DNA of 35,461 bases from JAPLST01 sp964397565. Its GTDB lineage: Bacteria; Auribacterota; UBA3054; JAPLST01. Within the stretch, counting starts at the first letter, position 1. Every line of letters starts with the position of its first letter. The translations under genes were made by a program, and so were the position numbers. The notes under the pieces were generated by a model that was not told where the DNA came from, made no database searches, and saw nothing but the letters and a program-made list of their open reading frames with translations. Shown piece by piece: positions 24,461 through 32,362 of the stretch. Where the stretch lies: assembly GCA_964397565.1 (NCBI GenBank), contig CAYNJC010000041.1, forward strand, positions 1 to 35,461, given 5' to 3'.

Positions 24461-27166
24461 ATGGCCAAGAAAACCTATAGCCAGCCCAAGGTCGAGTCTA
24501 TCCGCCACAAGGACAAGCGCGCCAACATCCCCACCGAGGAACTGCGCGACTTCGTGGCCGACCAGGAACTCGCGCCAAAAACCATGCTCTATCCGCGCGA
24601 TCCCTCGCTCGATCCCCAACTCGTCTGGCAGGGCAAGGACGAGCAAGATCGTGAAGACCTCGCCGTTCCCGTCGTGCCCGTCTACATCCAAGAGAAGATT
24701 CATCCGCAGGCCATTATCAATGACCTGATTGCCCACGCTGCCAGTCCCCAAGGTGGCCGCGTTGCGGAAGCCGCGGTCGCCTATCAAGCCGAGCTCTTCA
24801 GTGACTTCAATGGCGGCCCGCCCGAGTTCGATCAGAAAGTTGACTTCTACCACCACGAACAAAACTGGGCCAACCGCCTCATCCTCGGCGATTCGCTGCT
24901 CGTGATGTCATCGCTGGCCGAGAAGGAAGGGCTCAAGGGCAAGGTCCAGACCATCTACCTCGATCCGCCCTACGGCATAAAGTTTGGTTCCAACTGGCAG
25001 GTCAGCACTCGCAAGCGCGATGTCAAGGATGGCAAGGCCGAGGACGCCACTCGCCAGCCCGAACAGGTACGCGCCTTCCGCGACACATGGAAACTCGGCA
25101 TCCATTCCTATCTGGCCTACCTGCGAGACCGGCTGGTTGTCGCCCGCGAACTGCTGACAGAGACTGGCAGCGTTTTTGTCCAGATCGGCGATGAAAATGT
25201 TCATCTAGTGCGGTGCGTTATGGATGAAGTATTCGGGAGTGAGAATTTCATGTCGTTGATCACATTGCAGAAAAGCGGCGGTCTAACCGCCGAAAGTCTC
25301 GCGTCAGTAGCTGACTACTTGGTGTGGTATTCCAAGGATAAGCAGCAGGTGAAGGCCAGGAAGGTGTTTCGCGACAGAAATTCTAATGCCGTGCATGAAG
25401 ACGCCTCCATTGAAGGCGATTCGACATCCGCAGCTTTTCAATCTGTGGCTTTGACATCATCTCATGAATATTCTCGTGGAAAGGAACCATACTTTTTTAG
25501 AGGCAAGCTGTACTCTCCTGGGGGTCGTTACTGGAGCACGAGTCCGGAGGGTCTGAAACGATTGGAGATTGCTAATCGGCTTCTTACAACAGCGAACACG
25601 CTGCGCTACAGGATGCAATTCGCTGACTTCCCTGTGATGCCTATCTCCAACATCTGGAACGACCTTATGGGTGCCACAGACATGATGTATGTTGTTCAGA
25701 CGAACACAAAGATCATTCAACGCTGCCTCCTGATGACCACGGACCCCGGCGACTTGGTTCTCGACCCAACTTGCGGCAGCGGCACTACTGCTTACGTCGC
25801 CGAACAATGGGGCAGGCGCTGGATCACCTGTGACACCAGCCGCGTCGCCCTGGCGCTGGCACGCACGCGCCTGATGGCCGCGAAGTATCCCTACTACCAT
25901 CTTGCCGACTCGCTCGAAGGCATCAAGAAGGAAACGGAACTGACCGGCAAGAGGCCGCCTGAGTACAAGACCGAGGGCGACATCCGTAAGGGGTTCGTTT
26001 ACAAGCGCGTGCCGCATGTCACGCTCAAATCTATTGCCAACAATCCGGACATCAAGGAGGGCATGAAGCGCGAGCAGATTGACGCCGCCATTGCCCGCCA
26101 TGCGGACACGGAAACGCTCTACGACCAGCCCTACGAGGACAACAAGCGGGTGCGAGTGTGCGGGCCGTTCTCAGTTGAAAGCCTGTCGCCGCACCGCGTG
26201 CTCTCGACCGCTGACGACAATCAAGACGGCAGCGTGTCGGAACAGGAAGCCCGCAAGCAGCAGGACTTCGCCACCATGATTATCGAGAACCTCAGAAAGG
26301 CTGGCGTCCAGAACACCCGCAAGAGCGAACGCCTCACCTTTGACCGGCTCGACCCCTACGCCGGTGCGTGGCTGCACGCCGCGGGCGATTACACCGACGC
26401 CGGTGGCAAGACTCGCCGCGTCGCCGTGTCGCTCGGCCCCGAGCACGGGACTGTTGGCCCGATGCAGGTCAAGGAAGCGGCCAAGGAAGCCGTGCAGGGT
26501 GTGGGATTCGACATGCTGATCGTGTGCGGCTTCGCCTTCGATCCGCACGTCGCCGAGGAAGTCAAGCGCTACGGCAAGCTGACCGTACTGCCCGCCAAGA
26601 TGAATCCCGACCTGGCTATGGGCGACGAACTGCTCAAGAAGACCGGCGCCGGCAATCTCTTCATGGTCTTTGGCGAGCCTGATGTCGAGATCCGTAGAGT
26701 GGGAACCGCAGAATATTCGCCCACAGAACACGCGGATGGACGCAGAATTAAGAAGGGACAAGAAAAGGACGATGGTGTTGTTCAGAAGCTACGGCAATCT
26801 GCGAAATCTGCGGATACCAGTTCCGCGTTGCCTCTGGAGCAGTTTGTCATTGAGATCAAGGGCGTGGACGTCTACGACCCGACCACCGGCCAGATCCGCA
26901 GCGCCTCGACCGACGACATTGCCTGCTGGTTCATAGACACGGACTACAACGGCGAGAGCTTCTTCGTGCGCCACGCCTACTTCACTGGCGCGGAAGATCC
27001 CTACGACAAGCTCAAGCGCGCCCTGCGCGCCGAGATAGACGAATCCGCCTGGAGCGCGCTCTACAGCACCACCAGCCGCCCGTTCGACAAGCCCCAGTCA
27101 GGCAAAATCGCCGTAAAAGTAATCAACCACTACGGCGACGAAGTTCTAAAGGTGTTTGAGATATGA
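24461..27166 (+). CDS. Type III-like site-specific adenine-N6 DNA methyltransferase (Mod)
   Basis: The 901-residue protein begins at ATG 24461; the open frame extends upstream to 23843, but only through the two preceding genes. It is a beta-class enzyme with motif IV first, DPPYG (D168-Y171), and motif I later, LDPTCGSGTT (from D435), so it transfers a methyl group from AdoMet to adenine N6. The region between (about residues 250-425) should contain the target-recognition part and is visibly AT-richer than its flanks. The C-terminus (GVDVYDPTTGQIRSASTDDI, EIDESAWSALYSTTSRPF, KVINHYGDEVLKVF) fits the family. Residues about 746-790 look like an in-frame repeat insertion (listed separately). It is the modification partner of the Res protein at the operon start. 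Confidence 0.88.
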   Translation: MAKKTYSQPKVESIRHKDKRANIPTEELRDFVADQELAPKTMLYPRDPSLDPQLVWQGKDEQDREDLAVPVVPVYIQEKIHPQAIINDLIAHAASPQGGRVAEAAVAYQAELFSDFNGGPPEFDQKVDFYHHEQNWANRLILGDSLLVMSSLAEKEGLKGKVQTIYLDPPYGIKFGSNWQVSTRKRDVKDGKAEDATRQPEQVRAFRDTWKLGIHSYLAYLRDRLVVARELLTETGSVFVQIGDENVHLVRCVMDEVFGSENFMSLITLQKSGGLTAESLASVADYLVWYSKDKQQVKARKVFRDRNSNAVHEDASIEGDSTSAAFQSVALTSSHEYSRGKEPYFFRGKLYSPGGRYWSTSPEGLKRLEIANRLLTTANTLRYRMQFADFPVMPISNIWNDLMGATDMMYVVQTNTKIIQRCLLMTTDPGDLVLDPTCGSGTTAYVAEQWGRRWITCDTSRVALALARTRLMAAKYPYYHLADSLEGIKKETELTGKRPPEYKTEGDIRKGFVYKRVPHVTLKSIANNPDIKEGMKREQIDAAIARHADTETLYDQPYEDNKRVRVCGPFSVESLSPHRVLSTADDNQDGSVSEQEARKQQDFATMIIENLRKAGVQNTRKSERLTFDRLDPYAGAWLHAAGDYTDAGGKTRRVAVSLGPEHGTVGPMQVKEAAKEAVQGVGFDMLIVCGFAFDPHVAEEVKRYGKLTVLPAKMNPDLAMGDELLKKTGAGNLFMVFGEPDVEIRRVGTAEYSPTEHADGRRIKKGQEKDDGVVQKLRQSAKSADTSSALPLEQFVIEIKGVDVYDPTTGQIRSASTDDIACWFIDTDYNGESFFVRHAYFTGAEDPYDKLKRALRAEIDESAWSALYSTTSRPFDKPQSGKIAVKVINHYGDEVLKVFEI
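26697..26830. repeat. Palindromic repeat inserted in frame within mod
   Basis: The insert begins near AACCGCAGAATATTCGC (26704-26720) and ends near AATCTGCGAAATCTGCGG (26796-26813), which are imperfect inverted ends (CCGCAGA ... TCTGCGG). It encodes about 44 low-similarity residues (VGTAEYSPTEHADGRR ... LRQSAKSADTSSA) between GEPDVEI and VIEIKGVDVYDP. In relatives I recall these blocks are separated by only a few residues. Exact borders are uncertain by a few bases. Confidence 0.6.
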
Positions 27167-27427
27167 GGATCGTGAAAGGCTCTATAGTGAGATATTGTCA
27201 GATGTTGTGTATGAGAACGAATCATAAGGCGATCCTGTGTTAAGCCGCATCAGCAAGAACACCGTCTATACATCGCTCAGCTTCAATGTCGATGGTTATG
27301 TGTTCGCTGCCGTTGAGCCATCGCCAGTGCGCCTCCGCTTGGATTGGCAGGTAGACGTGTTTCGCAATAAATGCTATAGTGGCGAAGGCGACCATTGATG
27401 GAAACTCTCAATTCATGGAGGTAAGCT
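27167..27427 (+). other. Spacer between mod and the KAP gene, with only tiny ORFs
   Basis: A 26-codon ORF starts in an ATGA overlap with the mod stop (27163-27243). A 53-codon GTG ORF (27237-27398) follows and overlaps its end. Neither resembles a known family or has a convincing ribosome site, so neither is called as a gene. The second half contains a probable promoter for the next gene. Confidence 0.4.
27352..27380 (+). promoter_or_regulatory. Extended -10 promoter for the KAP NTPase gene
   Basis: TAGACG (27352-27357), 17 bp, TATAGT (27375-27380) with a TGC extended -10 directly before it. It is 48 bp upstream of the ATG at 27428, suggesting transcription independent of the restriction operon. 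Confidence 0.5.
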
Positions 27428-30400
27428 ATGAGTGATCTGAGATTACTCTCTGATATTCCGGCTGGGATTCTGGAACCCGACAGGTTTGAACATAGCGTTT
27501 ATGCTGACGTACTTGCCGACCTGTTCCGTTCAAGCCGACCGGCGATTTCCGTCGGGCTCTTTGGCAAATGGGGGCAAGGCAAGAGCTCTGTAGTGAATCT
27601 GCTGAAACAGAAATTCGACCGTGAACAAAAAACGGAGGGAATGCGAAAGTACAAAGTCGTCATATTCAACGCTTGGAAATCGCGCGGAGATCACGTAAGA
27701 CGTCAAATGTTAATGGAGGTGCTGCGGCAGATTGACTCGCCACAATACAAGAATATGAGGAAGTTCACCCAGACGCTCTTACCTTTCGATATGTGGCAAT
27801 CCGATGAGCAGGTCGAATATTCTGAAAACAGAAGATGGTGGCAAGCATTGGTCAACGAACGCGTACCAGGATGGGTTATCTGTGTAGCTGTCGTTTCTGT
27901 GTGTCTTTTTGTCGCTACTGTTCTGCTTATACGTGGACTCTGGGTCGGTGAACCCAGTGCATTGCGGATTGCCCGCGCTCTTACAGTTCTCTGTGCTTGG
28001 CTGTTTTGCTGCATCATAACCATCGCTGGTTGGTTACGCGCGACAAGCAACCGACTACTTGCATACACTGAACCAGTATCCAACAGCCAGAAGCTCAAGT
28101 ATCCTGAACAGTTCCAACAGGTGTTTGAGGATGAAGTTATCAAGTATTGCAGGAAGAATGGCAACCTCGTTTTGGTGGTTGACGACCTGGACCGATGCGA
28201 CCCTAAAACGGTTGTTGAGGCTCTAGCTGCGATCCGCCAGTTCACAAAAGTAGACGAGTCCCTAGACCCGAACTTCTACTGCCAGTTCTTGGTTCCATGC
28301 GATGAACGTCAGGTCATAGTTGCTCTTGAGGCAGATGGTTACACTAGTCGTCATGATCATGAAAGATACCATGATTATCAAAGTGAAGAACTGCTTAGGA
28401 AGTTCTTTGACATCACACTGCGCATGCACGACTTCCTACCTGACGATCTCGGTGACTATGCCGAGAAACTCGCTGGAGACATAGGTCTTTCTGGACAAGA
28501 GGCGCGTGAGATTGTGGCGCTCACAAATGCAACCACACCTAGACTTGTCAAGAAACTGCTCAATTCCCTACGCCTTTCTCACGATCGTATCGAGCGTGCG
28601 CAAAACCAATCAACCCCACTGTTGCCGCCATCAACTGAACTGCCCCATTTGGTGAACACCGAGCGATTGATAGTCGCTCTGCAGGAAACCCTTCCGGCAG
28701 CATACAACATCATCGCAGACAATCCCGGCTTGATCGAAACTGACGAGATTCAAGTCAACAACAATGGACAAGAAAGTGGAGCGGCACAACAGCAGATAAA
28801 GAAAGCGAAAGAGATGATTCGTACAACCCTTCCCGTGTCAGCAGTCACCGCTCATCAGTTAATACATGGTAAACTGCCACATGGCTGGCTTACATTGCCG
28901 TGCGCGGGTAAACTCATCAGAAGCCTGAAACAAGGACATCTTGATGACTTCCGTGACGGCCTTGCCTCGTTGAGTGATGACCATAAGAACGTTGCCAGAA
29001 ACCTAATTGCAGATGACGCACGGCGAATCAAGACCACAGCAGATCTGACGCGCAGAATCACTCTATTTGCGCGTTTTGCACACACGGAGGATGACGCTTG
29101 TTATATTGCCTCATGCGTAGACTCCTGCATGGAAGTTCGCGATCACCTTCAACCAGCATTGGAATCTTTTTCAGCTCTGCCAGGGCTGCTTAGTGTGTTT
29201 GCAAAACTCCAATCCTTGTCGCGCAAGAGGCTCTATGAAGCCATCCTATCTAACTTCCTGAAGAAGCCTACAGAGAGCCCTGCAGAATTGACGTTCCTGT
29301 TTTCCACATCGAATCATGTTGAACCTGGAACTCGCCACGCACTTTCGTCTTGGATAGCCCACTATATTGGCGACTCCTCTTCACAAGTCAATGAGGAAGC
29401 GGTTGGGTACATTTTCCGTTATTTACCCGAAGACCGGAAGAGCTGTCAAGGTCTTTCGCCTTCAGCAGCGATCGTACTATCGGGTTCGAAGAAGTGGCAG
29501 GATGATGATTCACCCGAGAGAAAGCAGAAGGAAAGTCTGTGGCCCAAGAATCAACTCATAAAAACTCTCGTGGGCGACAACCAAGAAGAGGCAGCAATCT
29601 GTATCAAGATGATATTTAGCAATGACAGCATTCTCTCGGCTCCTGTTGACCTTGCACAGGCAGGTGTGGGGGTACGTCCGGCTTGGGCAACAATACGCGA
29701 TCTTGTCAAGATTATTGATCCCTCACAGACTAGTGCGTTGTACGACCAGTTCAACAGATGGCTGTCTGCACAGAACAACAATGAAGGAGTTAAACTCATA
29801 CTTGAGGCGCTGTGGCCGGTTCTTCTTCATTTGGAACCCGGCCATTTGGCTCAGGTTGGTGATGTGATCGGCAATTGCATAAAGAGATTGCCTTCTGACA
29901 AGTGGTTTGTTGATAATTTACCAAACTACAGTTCATGCGAAAGTTGTGTCGATCAATGCGCGGCGCTATGCAAACGCGTCTTCAACAAGATCACAGAGGA
30001 ACTCGGGAAACAGAACGCCCCAATCTCAAACTTTGCGGACATTCTGAAATCTGTGAAGCTGAACAAGTGGCCAGTTGCATGTGAAGTCGACGCTTTGCTC
30101 ACCATCAAGCTTCAACAAGTTGCCAGTCAGGGGCTCGCCAATCTCGAAGAATGGCTGAAATGGTTAGTTCCTATTTCAAGTGGCACTCCTGAAAAGTTCA
30201 CTAAGCCAATCAACGATCTGATAGAGTCACATCGTTTTGTGGACGGCCTAAAGGCTGGTATTGCGCTCCTCTGGTCAAATGGAATTGACCCCAATGCCGC
30301 TACCAGCATCGGCAATCAATGTGTTCAACAACCCCAGCTCGCTAACAGCTTCGCACAACAGATTGAGGCTCTTGTTGAACTCGAAGGGGGAGTACGAGTT

Positions 30401-30715
30401 GTTGACGTTATGGTTACTGGCCTCCAGGGTAAAGCGCCTGAGTGGTTGCACAGCAGCGATCAACTTGTTTCTGTGATTGCGAAAGGCTTGAAAAGGTGCA
30501 GTAAGGAAATGCAGACATCATTTCAGTCTAACATCAAGGTGTTACTGCTTCAAAACAATCAAGAATGTGTCAAATCCGGTCTCAAGGCGCTGGCCCAGGT
30601 AGAAGATTTCACAAATGATATAAAGAAGGAGATAGAGCGGCTCGCACAAAACGATAAGATGCCGCAAGCGAAATGCATGGCCGCAGAACTCCTATCAAGA
30701 ATGAATAGTGCATAG
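27428..30715 (+). CDS. KAP-family membrane P-loop NTPase with long helical C-terminus
   Basis: The 1095-residue protein starts at ATG 27428 behind ATGGAGGT. It has Walker A GKWGQGKS (46-53). Two transmembrane helices are inserted in the NTPase domain (about 147-172 and 184-203), the hallmark of the KAP family. Walker B is VLVVDDLDR (D252/D253), followed by the KAP-type AIRQF and FLVPCDERQV segments. Residues about 410-1095 have no motif I recognise and look alpha-helical with HEAT-like character. KAP NTPases sit at the inner membrane, and several occur in phage-defence loci. The gene is AT-richer than the chromosome around it, consistent with transfer. No nuclease domain is obvious, and the effector part may be the C-terminal half. 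Confidence 0.85.
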   Translation: MSDLRLLSDIPAGILEPDRFEHSVYADVLADLFRSSRPAISVGLFGKWGQGKSSVVNLLKQKFDREQKTEGMRKYKVVIFNAWKSRGDHVRRQMLMEVLRQIDSPQYKNMRKFTQTLLPFDMWQSDEQVEYSENRRWWQALVNERVPGWVICVAVVSVCLFVATVLLIRGLWVGEPSALRIARALTVLCAWLFCCIITIAGWLRATSNRLLAYTEPVSNSQKLKYPEQFQQVFEDEVIKYCRKNGNLVLVVDDLDRCDPKTVVEALAAIRQFTKVDESLDPNFYCQFLVPCDERQVIVALEADGYTSRHDHERYHDYQSEELLRKFFDITLRMHDFLPDDLGDYAEKLAGDIGLSGQEAREIVALTNATTPRLVKKLLNSLRLSHDRIERAQNQSTPLLPPSTELPHLVNTERLIVALQETLPAAYNIIADNPGLIETDEIQVNNNGQESGAAQQQIKKAKEMIRTTLPVSAVTAHQLIHGKLPHGWLTLPCAGKLIRSLKQGHLDDFRDGLASLSDDHKNVARNLIADDARRIKTTADLTRRITLFARFAHTEDDACYIASCVDSCMEVRDHLQPALESFSALPGLLSVFAKLQSLSRKRLYEAILSNFLKKPTESPAELTFLFSTSNHVEPGTRHALSSWIAHYIGDSSSQVNEEAVGYIFRYLPEDRKSCQGLSPSAAIVLSGSKKWQDDDSPERKQKESLWPKNQLIKTLVGDNQEEAAICIKMIFSNDSILSAPVDLAQAGVGVRPAWATIRDLVKIIDPSQTSALYDQFNRWLSAQNNNEGVKLILEALWPVLLHLEPGHLAQVGDVIGNCIKRLPSDKWFVDNLPNYSSCESCVDQCAALCKRVFNKITEELGKQNAPISNFADILKSVKLNKWPVACEVDALLTIKLQQVASQGLANLEEWLKWLVPISSGTPEKFTKPINDLIESHRFVDGLKAGIALLWSNGIDPNAATSIGNQCVQQPQLANSFAQQIEALVELEGGVRVVDVMVTGLQGKAPEWLHSSDQLVSVIAKGLKRCSKEMQTSFQSNIKVLLLQNNQECVKSGLKALAQVEDFTNDIKKEIERLAQNDKMPQAKCMAAELLSRMNSA

Positions 30716-30767
30716 TCACACAATCACAGCTGACATCATTTTGGTTTCTTCAGGGCGCAGTTGGGGC

Positions 30768-30856
30768 GCAGTTGGGGTCAGGCGCTATCTATTAACAAAG
30801 CGGCGGATTGAGGGCAGTTGGGGTCAGGCGCTATCTATTAACAAAGCGGCGGATTG
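30768..30856. repeat. 43-bp direct repeat, two copies, 46-bp period
   Basis: A 43-bp unit starting GCAGTTGGGGTCAGGCGC and ending GCGGCGGATTG is present at 30768-30810 and again at 30814-30856, identical, with three bases between. A partial GCAGTTGGGGC precedes the first copy. The GGGGTCAGGCGC phrase recalls REP-like elements. Confidence 0.8.
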
Positions 30857-30898
30857 TGTCAGGCGTTGACAATTAATCGGGATGAAAATGCTCACGCG

Positions 30899-30997
30899 CT
30901 ACTTGCTGGTCTCTTTGGCACCGCAACTGGAGCACGCGGCATCCCAAAGCCATTGTTCAAGCGACTTGTCGCCGTTGCCGTTGTTCTGATTCGCCAT
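30899..30997 (-). pseudogene. N-terminal remnant of a type I restriction methyltransferase gene (hsdM)
   Basis: ATG at 30997 opens a 32-codon frame with MANQNNGNGDKSLEQWLWDA then ACSSCGAKETSK, ending at TAG. The block SLEQWLWDAACSxxGAK matches the N-terminus of many HsdM subunits, where the sequence normally continues DAPKYKDYILPL. Here the TAG sits where the family has the Tyr codon (TAC to TAG would be one change), and the DNA beyond is replaced by the 43-bp repeat. The rest of hsdM, hsdS and hsdR are absent from the window. The match rests on my memory of the family. Confidence 0.6.
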
Positions 30998-31045
30998 GTT
31001 CTCAGTCGGTATTATTATATTCCCAAAGGCACCCAACGCCAGCCT

Positions 31046-31636
31046 TCAGCGGCGCGCCTCTCGCGGCGCGTCTGTCGCAACGCTTTGTTCGGCCACAAAC
31101 GGCTGCATGGCCACACTGACTTCTTCCTCGACCTTGTCCCGAAGCTCGTTAACCAGCTTTCTCAGAGGGAGCTCACCAAGGATGTGTGGAGCGATCGCCT
31201 TGCGGATCCAGTCGTCGTAGTGAAACGCCACCTCAAGGGCTCGGTCAAGCATTGGCACTGGCTGAGAATGGCCTAGCTCACGATGCGCGACGTACTTGTT
31301 CCGAAATGAGAGCATCTCCTCACAGTATTTATTCCATTCAGCCGCTGTAATGCAGAGTGAGGAATACAGATCCGCGCGAAACGACTCTTGGAGAGCGTCA
31401 GAGTCGTCATCAGATAGCTCCTTCCAATGGGTTGGGTTTGTGCGATCACTGCCAAAAACCATGCACCAGTAGATGCACGCCTGCAACAGATGGGCGTCGC
31501 TCGTGTCAGTCCAGAACGGCGAGTTTAGGTGAGCACGAAAAAGCCAGGGCTTGATCGACCGGTGGTGAATCAGATGCTTCACGAAACGGTCGATCAACGC
31601 GAGCTGCTCAGCTAATACTTCCCGGCGATATTGCAC
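31046..31636 (-). CDS. HEPN-like (AbiU2-type) small protein
   Basis: The 196-residue protein uses a GTG start at 31636 with AGGA just upstream. It is rich in helices. It carries FRNKYVAHRE, in which R112 and H118 form an R-x5-H motif like the catalytic RX4-6H of HEPN ribonucleases; AbiU2-type HEPN proteins have a similar RNKxxAHR block. Such domains act as RNases in toxin-antitoxin and abortive-infection systems. It is 33 bp downstream of another HEPN-like gene, so the two are likely co-transcribed. No nucleotidyltransferase (MNT) antitoxin partner is visible. The C-terminus (ATDAPREARR) is encoded by an imperfect palindrome of GCGCC-rich DNA and may be an altered end. Confidence 0.62.
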   Translation of the reverse strand: MQYRREVLAEQLALIDRFVKHLIHHRSIKPWLFRAHLNSPFWTDTSDAHLLQACIYWCMVFGSDRTNPTHWKELSDDDSDALQESFRADLYSSLCITAAEWNKYCEEMLSFRNKYVAHRELGHSQPVPMLDRALEVAFHYDDWIRKAIAPHILGELPLRKLVNELRDKVEEEVSVAMQPFVAEQSVATDAPREARR

Positions 31637-31669
31637 GAAAGTTCCTAGCTTGGGGCCGAACGACCTTCG

Positions 31670-32362
31670 TCAGCCATCCACCTTTGGCGGATTGGCTGCA
31701 CGAACTGGTTCGGCTATGTTGAGGTCGAGTGATTTGAGAACCGGAATCGCAGTCAGAATTGTTAGACAGCGGTCAACGATATCACAGAAATAGGCCACAA
31801 CGTCGCAGTTCAGCAAGTGCTGCGCGGAAGGAACTTCGCCAGAAGCCACTTGGATGACCTTCTTCTCTAGGAGAAAGGTGAATGGCATCTCATAAGCTGA
31901 TCCTTTTAAGGTCATCCCTACAAACCTGCCGTCTTCTCTCCAGAAATGAGTGAACTTCGTTGTCCTCCCGTGCGCCAACTGGTTCCGTAGTTTGAAAAGT
32001 ATATCCAATGCCTTCCAGTGCTCCTCCAACGCTTTCGGCAGATCAATGTCATAAAGAGCATGCATCCATTTCTTCCATGCCTCCAAACCCGTAGCTCGGG
32101 CGACGTCTGTTGCAACCACGTCCATCAGTCGTGATCTATAATCATCCCTCGTCGCGCTCTCTCTTTTGCACCAGCTGACAGTGAATTCCTCAAGAACAGA
32201 TTCAAAGTAGCACGCGGAAGCGATGATTCCGAAATAATACACGCCTTTTTGATGCGATGTGGAAGCCTTCGCAAACTCGCGGAAAACACGAATGGGCTCC
32301 GTCATATCTCCACAAATTATGCCGGAAAACAAGGGGGTATGAATGCTCTGTGACGGTTCCAT
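31670..32362 (-). CDS. HEPN-like helical protein with RNxxAH motif
   Basis: This is a 230-residue protein from ATG 32362. An alternative start is ATG 32305, which sits only two bases after GGAG. It looks mostly helical: a CYFESVLEEF helix, an EAWKKWMHALYDI helix, then LFKLRNQLAHGRT, where R126 and H131 give an R-x4-H HEPN-type motif, and a final long helix (AYFCDIVDRCLTILTAI). HEPN proteins with RNxLAHG are frequently RNases or RNA-binding scaffolds. It is the first gene of the HEPN-like pair beside the KAP gene. I cannot name a specific family, and non-catalytic helical proteins can carry the same motif by chance. Confidence 0.62.
   Translation of the reverse strand: MEPSQSIHTPLFSGIICGDMTEPIRVFREFAKASTSHQKGVYYFGIIASACYFESVLEEFTVSWCKRESATRDDYRSRLMDVVATDVARATGLEAWKKWMHALYDIDLPKALEEHWKALDILFKLRNQLAHGRTTKFTHFWREDGRFVGMTLKGSAYEMPFTFLLEKKVIQVASGEVPSAQHLLNCDVVAYFCDIVDRCLTILTAIPVLKSLDLNIAEPVRAANPPKVDG

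Larger units (their letters stand above)
30716..31045. other. Spacer with direct repeats and an hsdM remnant
   Basis: The region between the KAP stop and the HEPN-like stop holds a direct repeat (30768-30856) and a truncated hsdM start on the minus strand (30899-30997), both listed separately. A plus-strand ORF at 30854-31276 runs antisense to these and is not supported. Confidence 0.6.

Noticed and set aside
30854..31276. 140-codon plus-strand ORF
   Set aside because: Antisense to the HEPN-like gene and hsdM remnant; Arg/His-rich and without a ribosome site.
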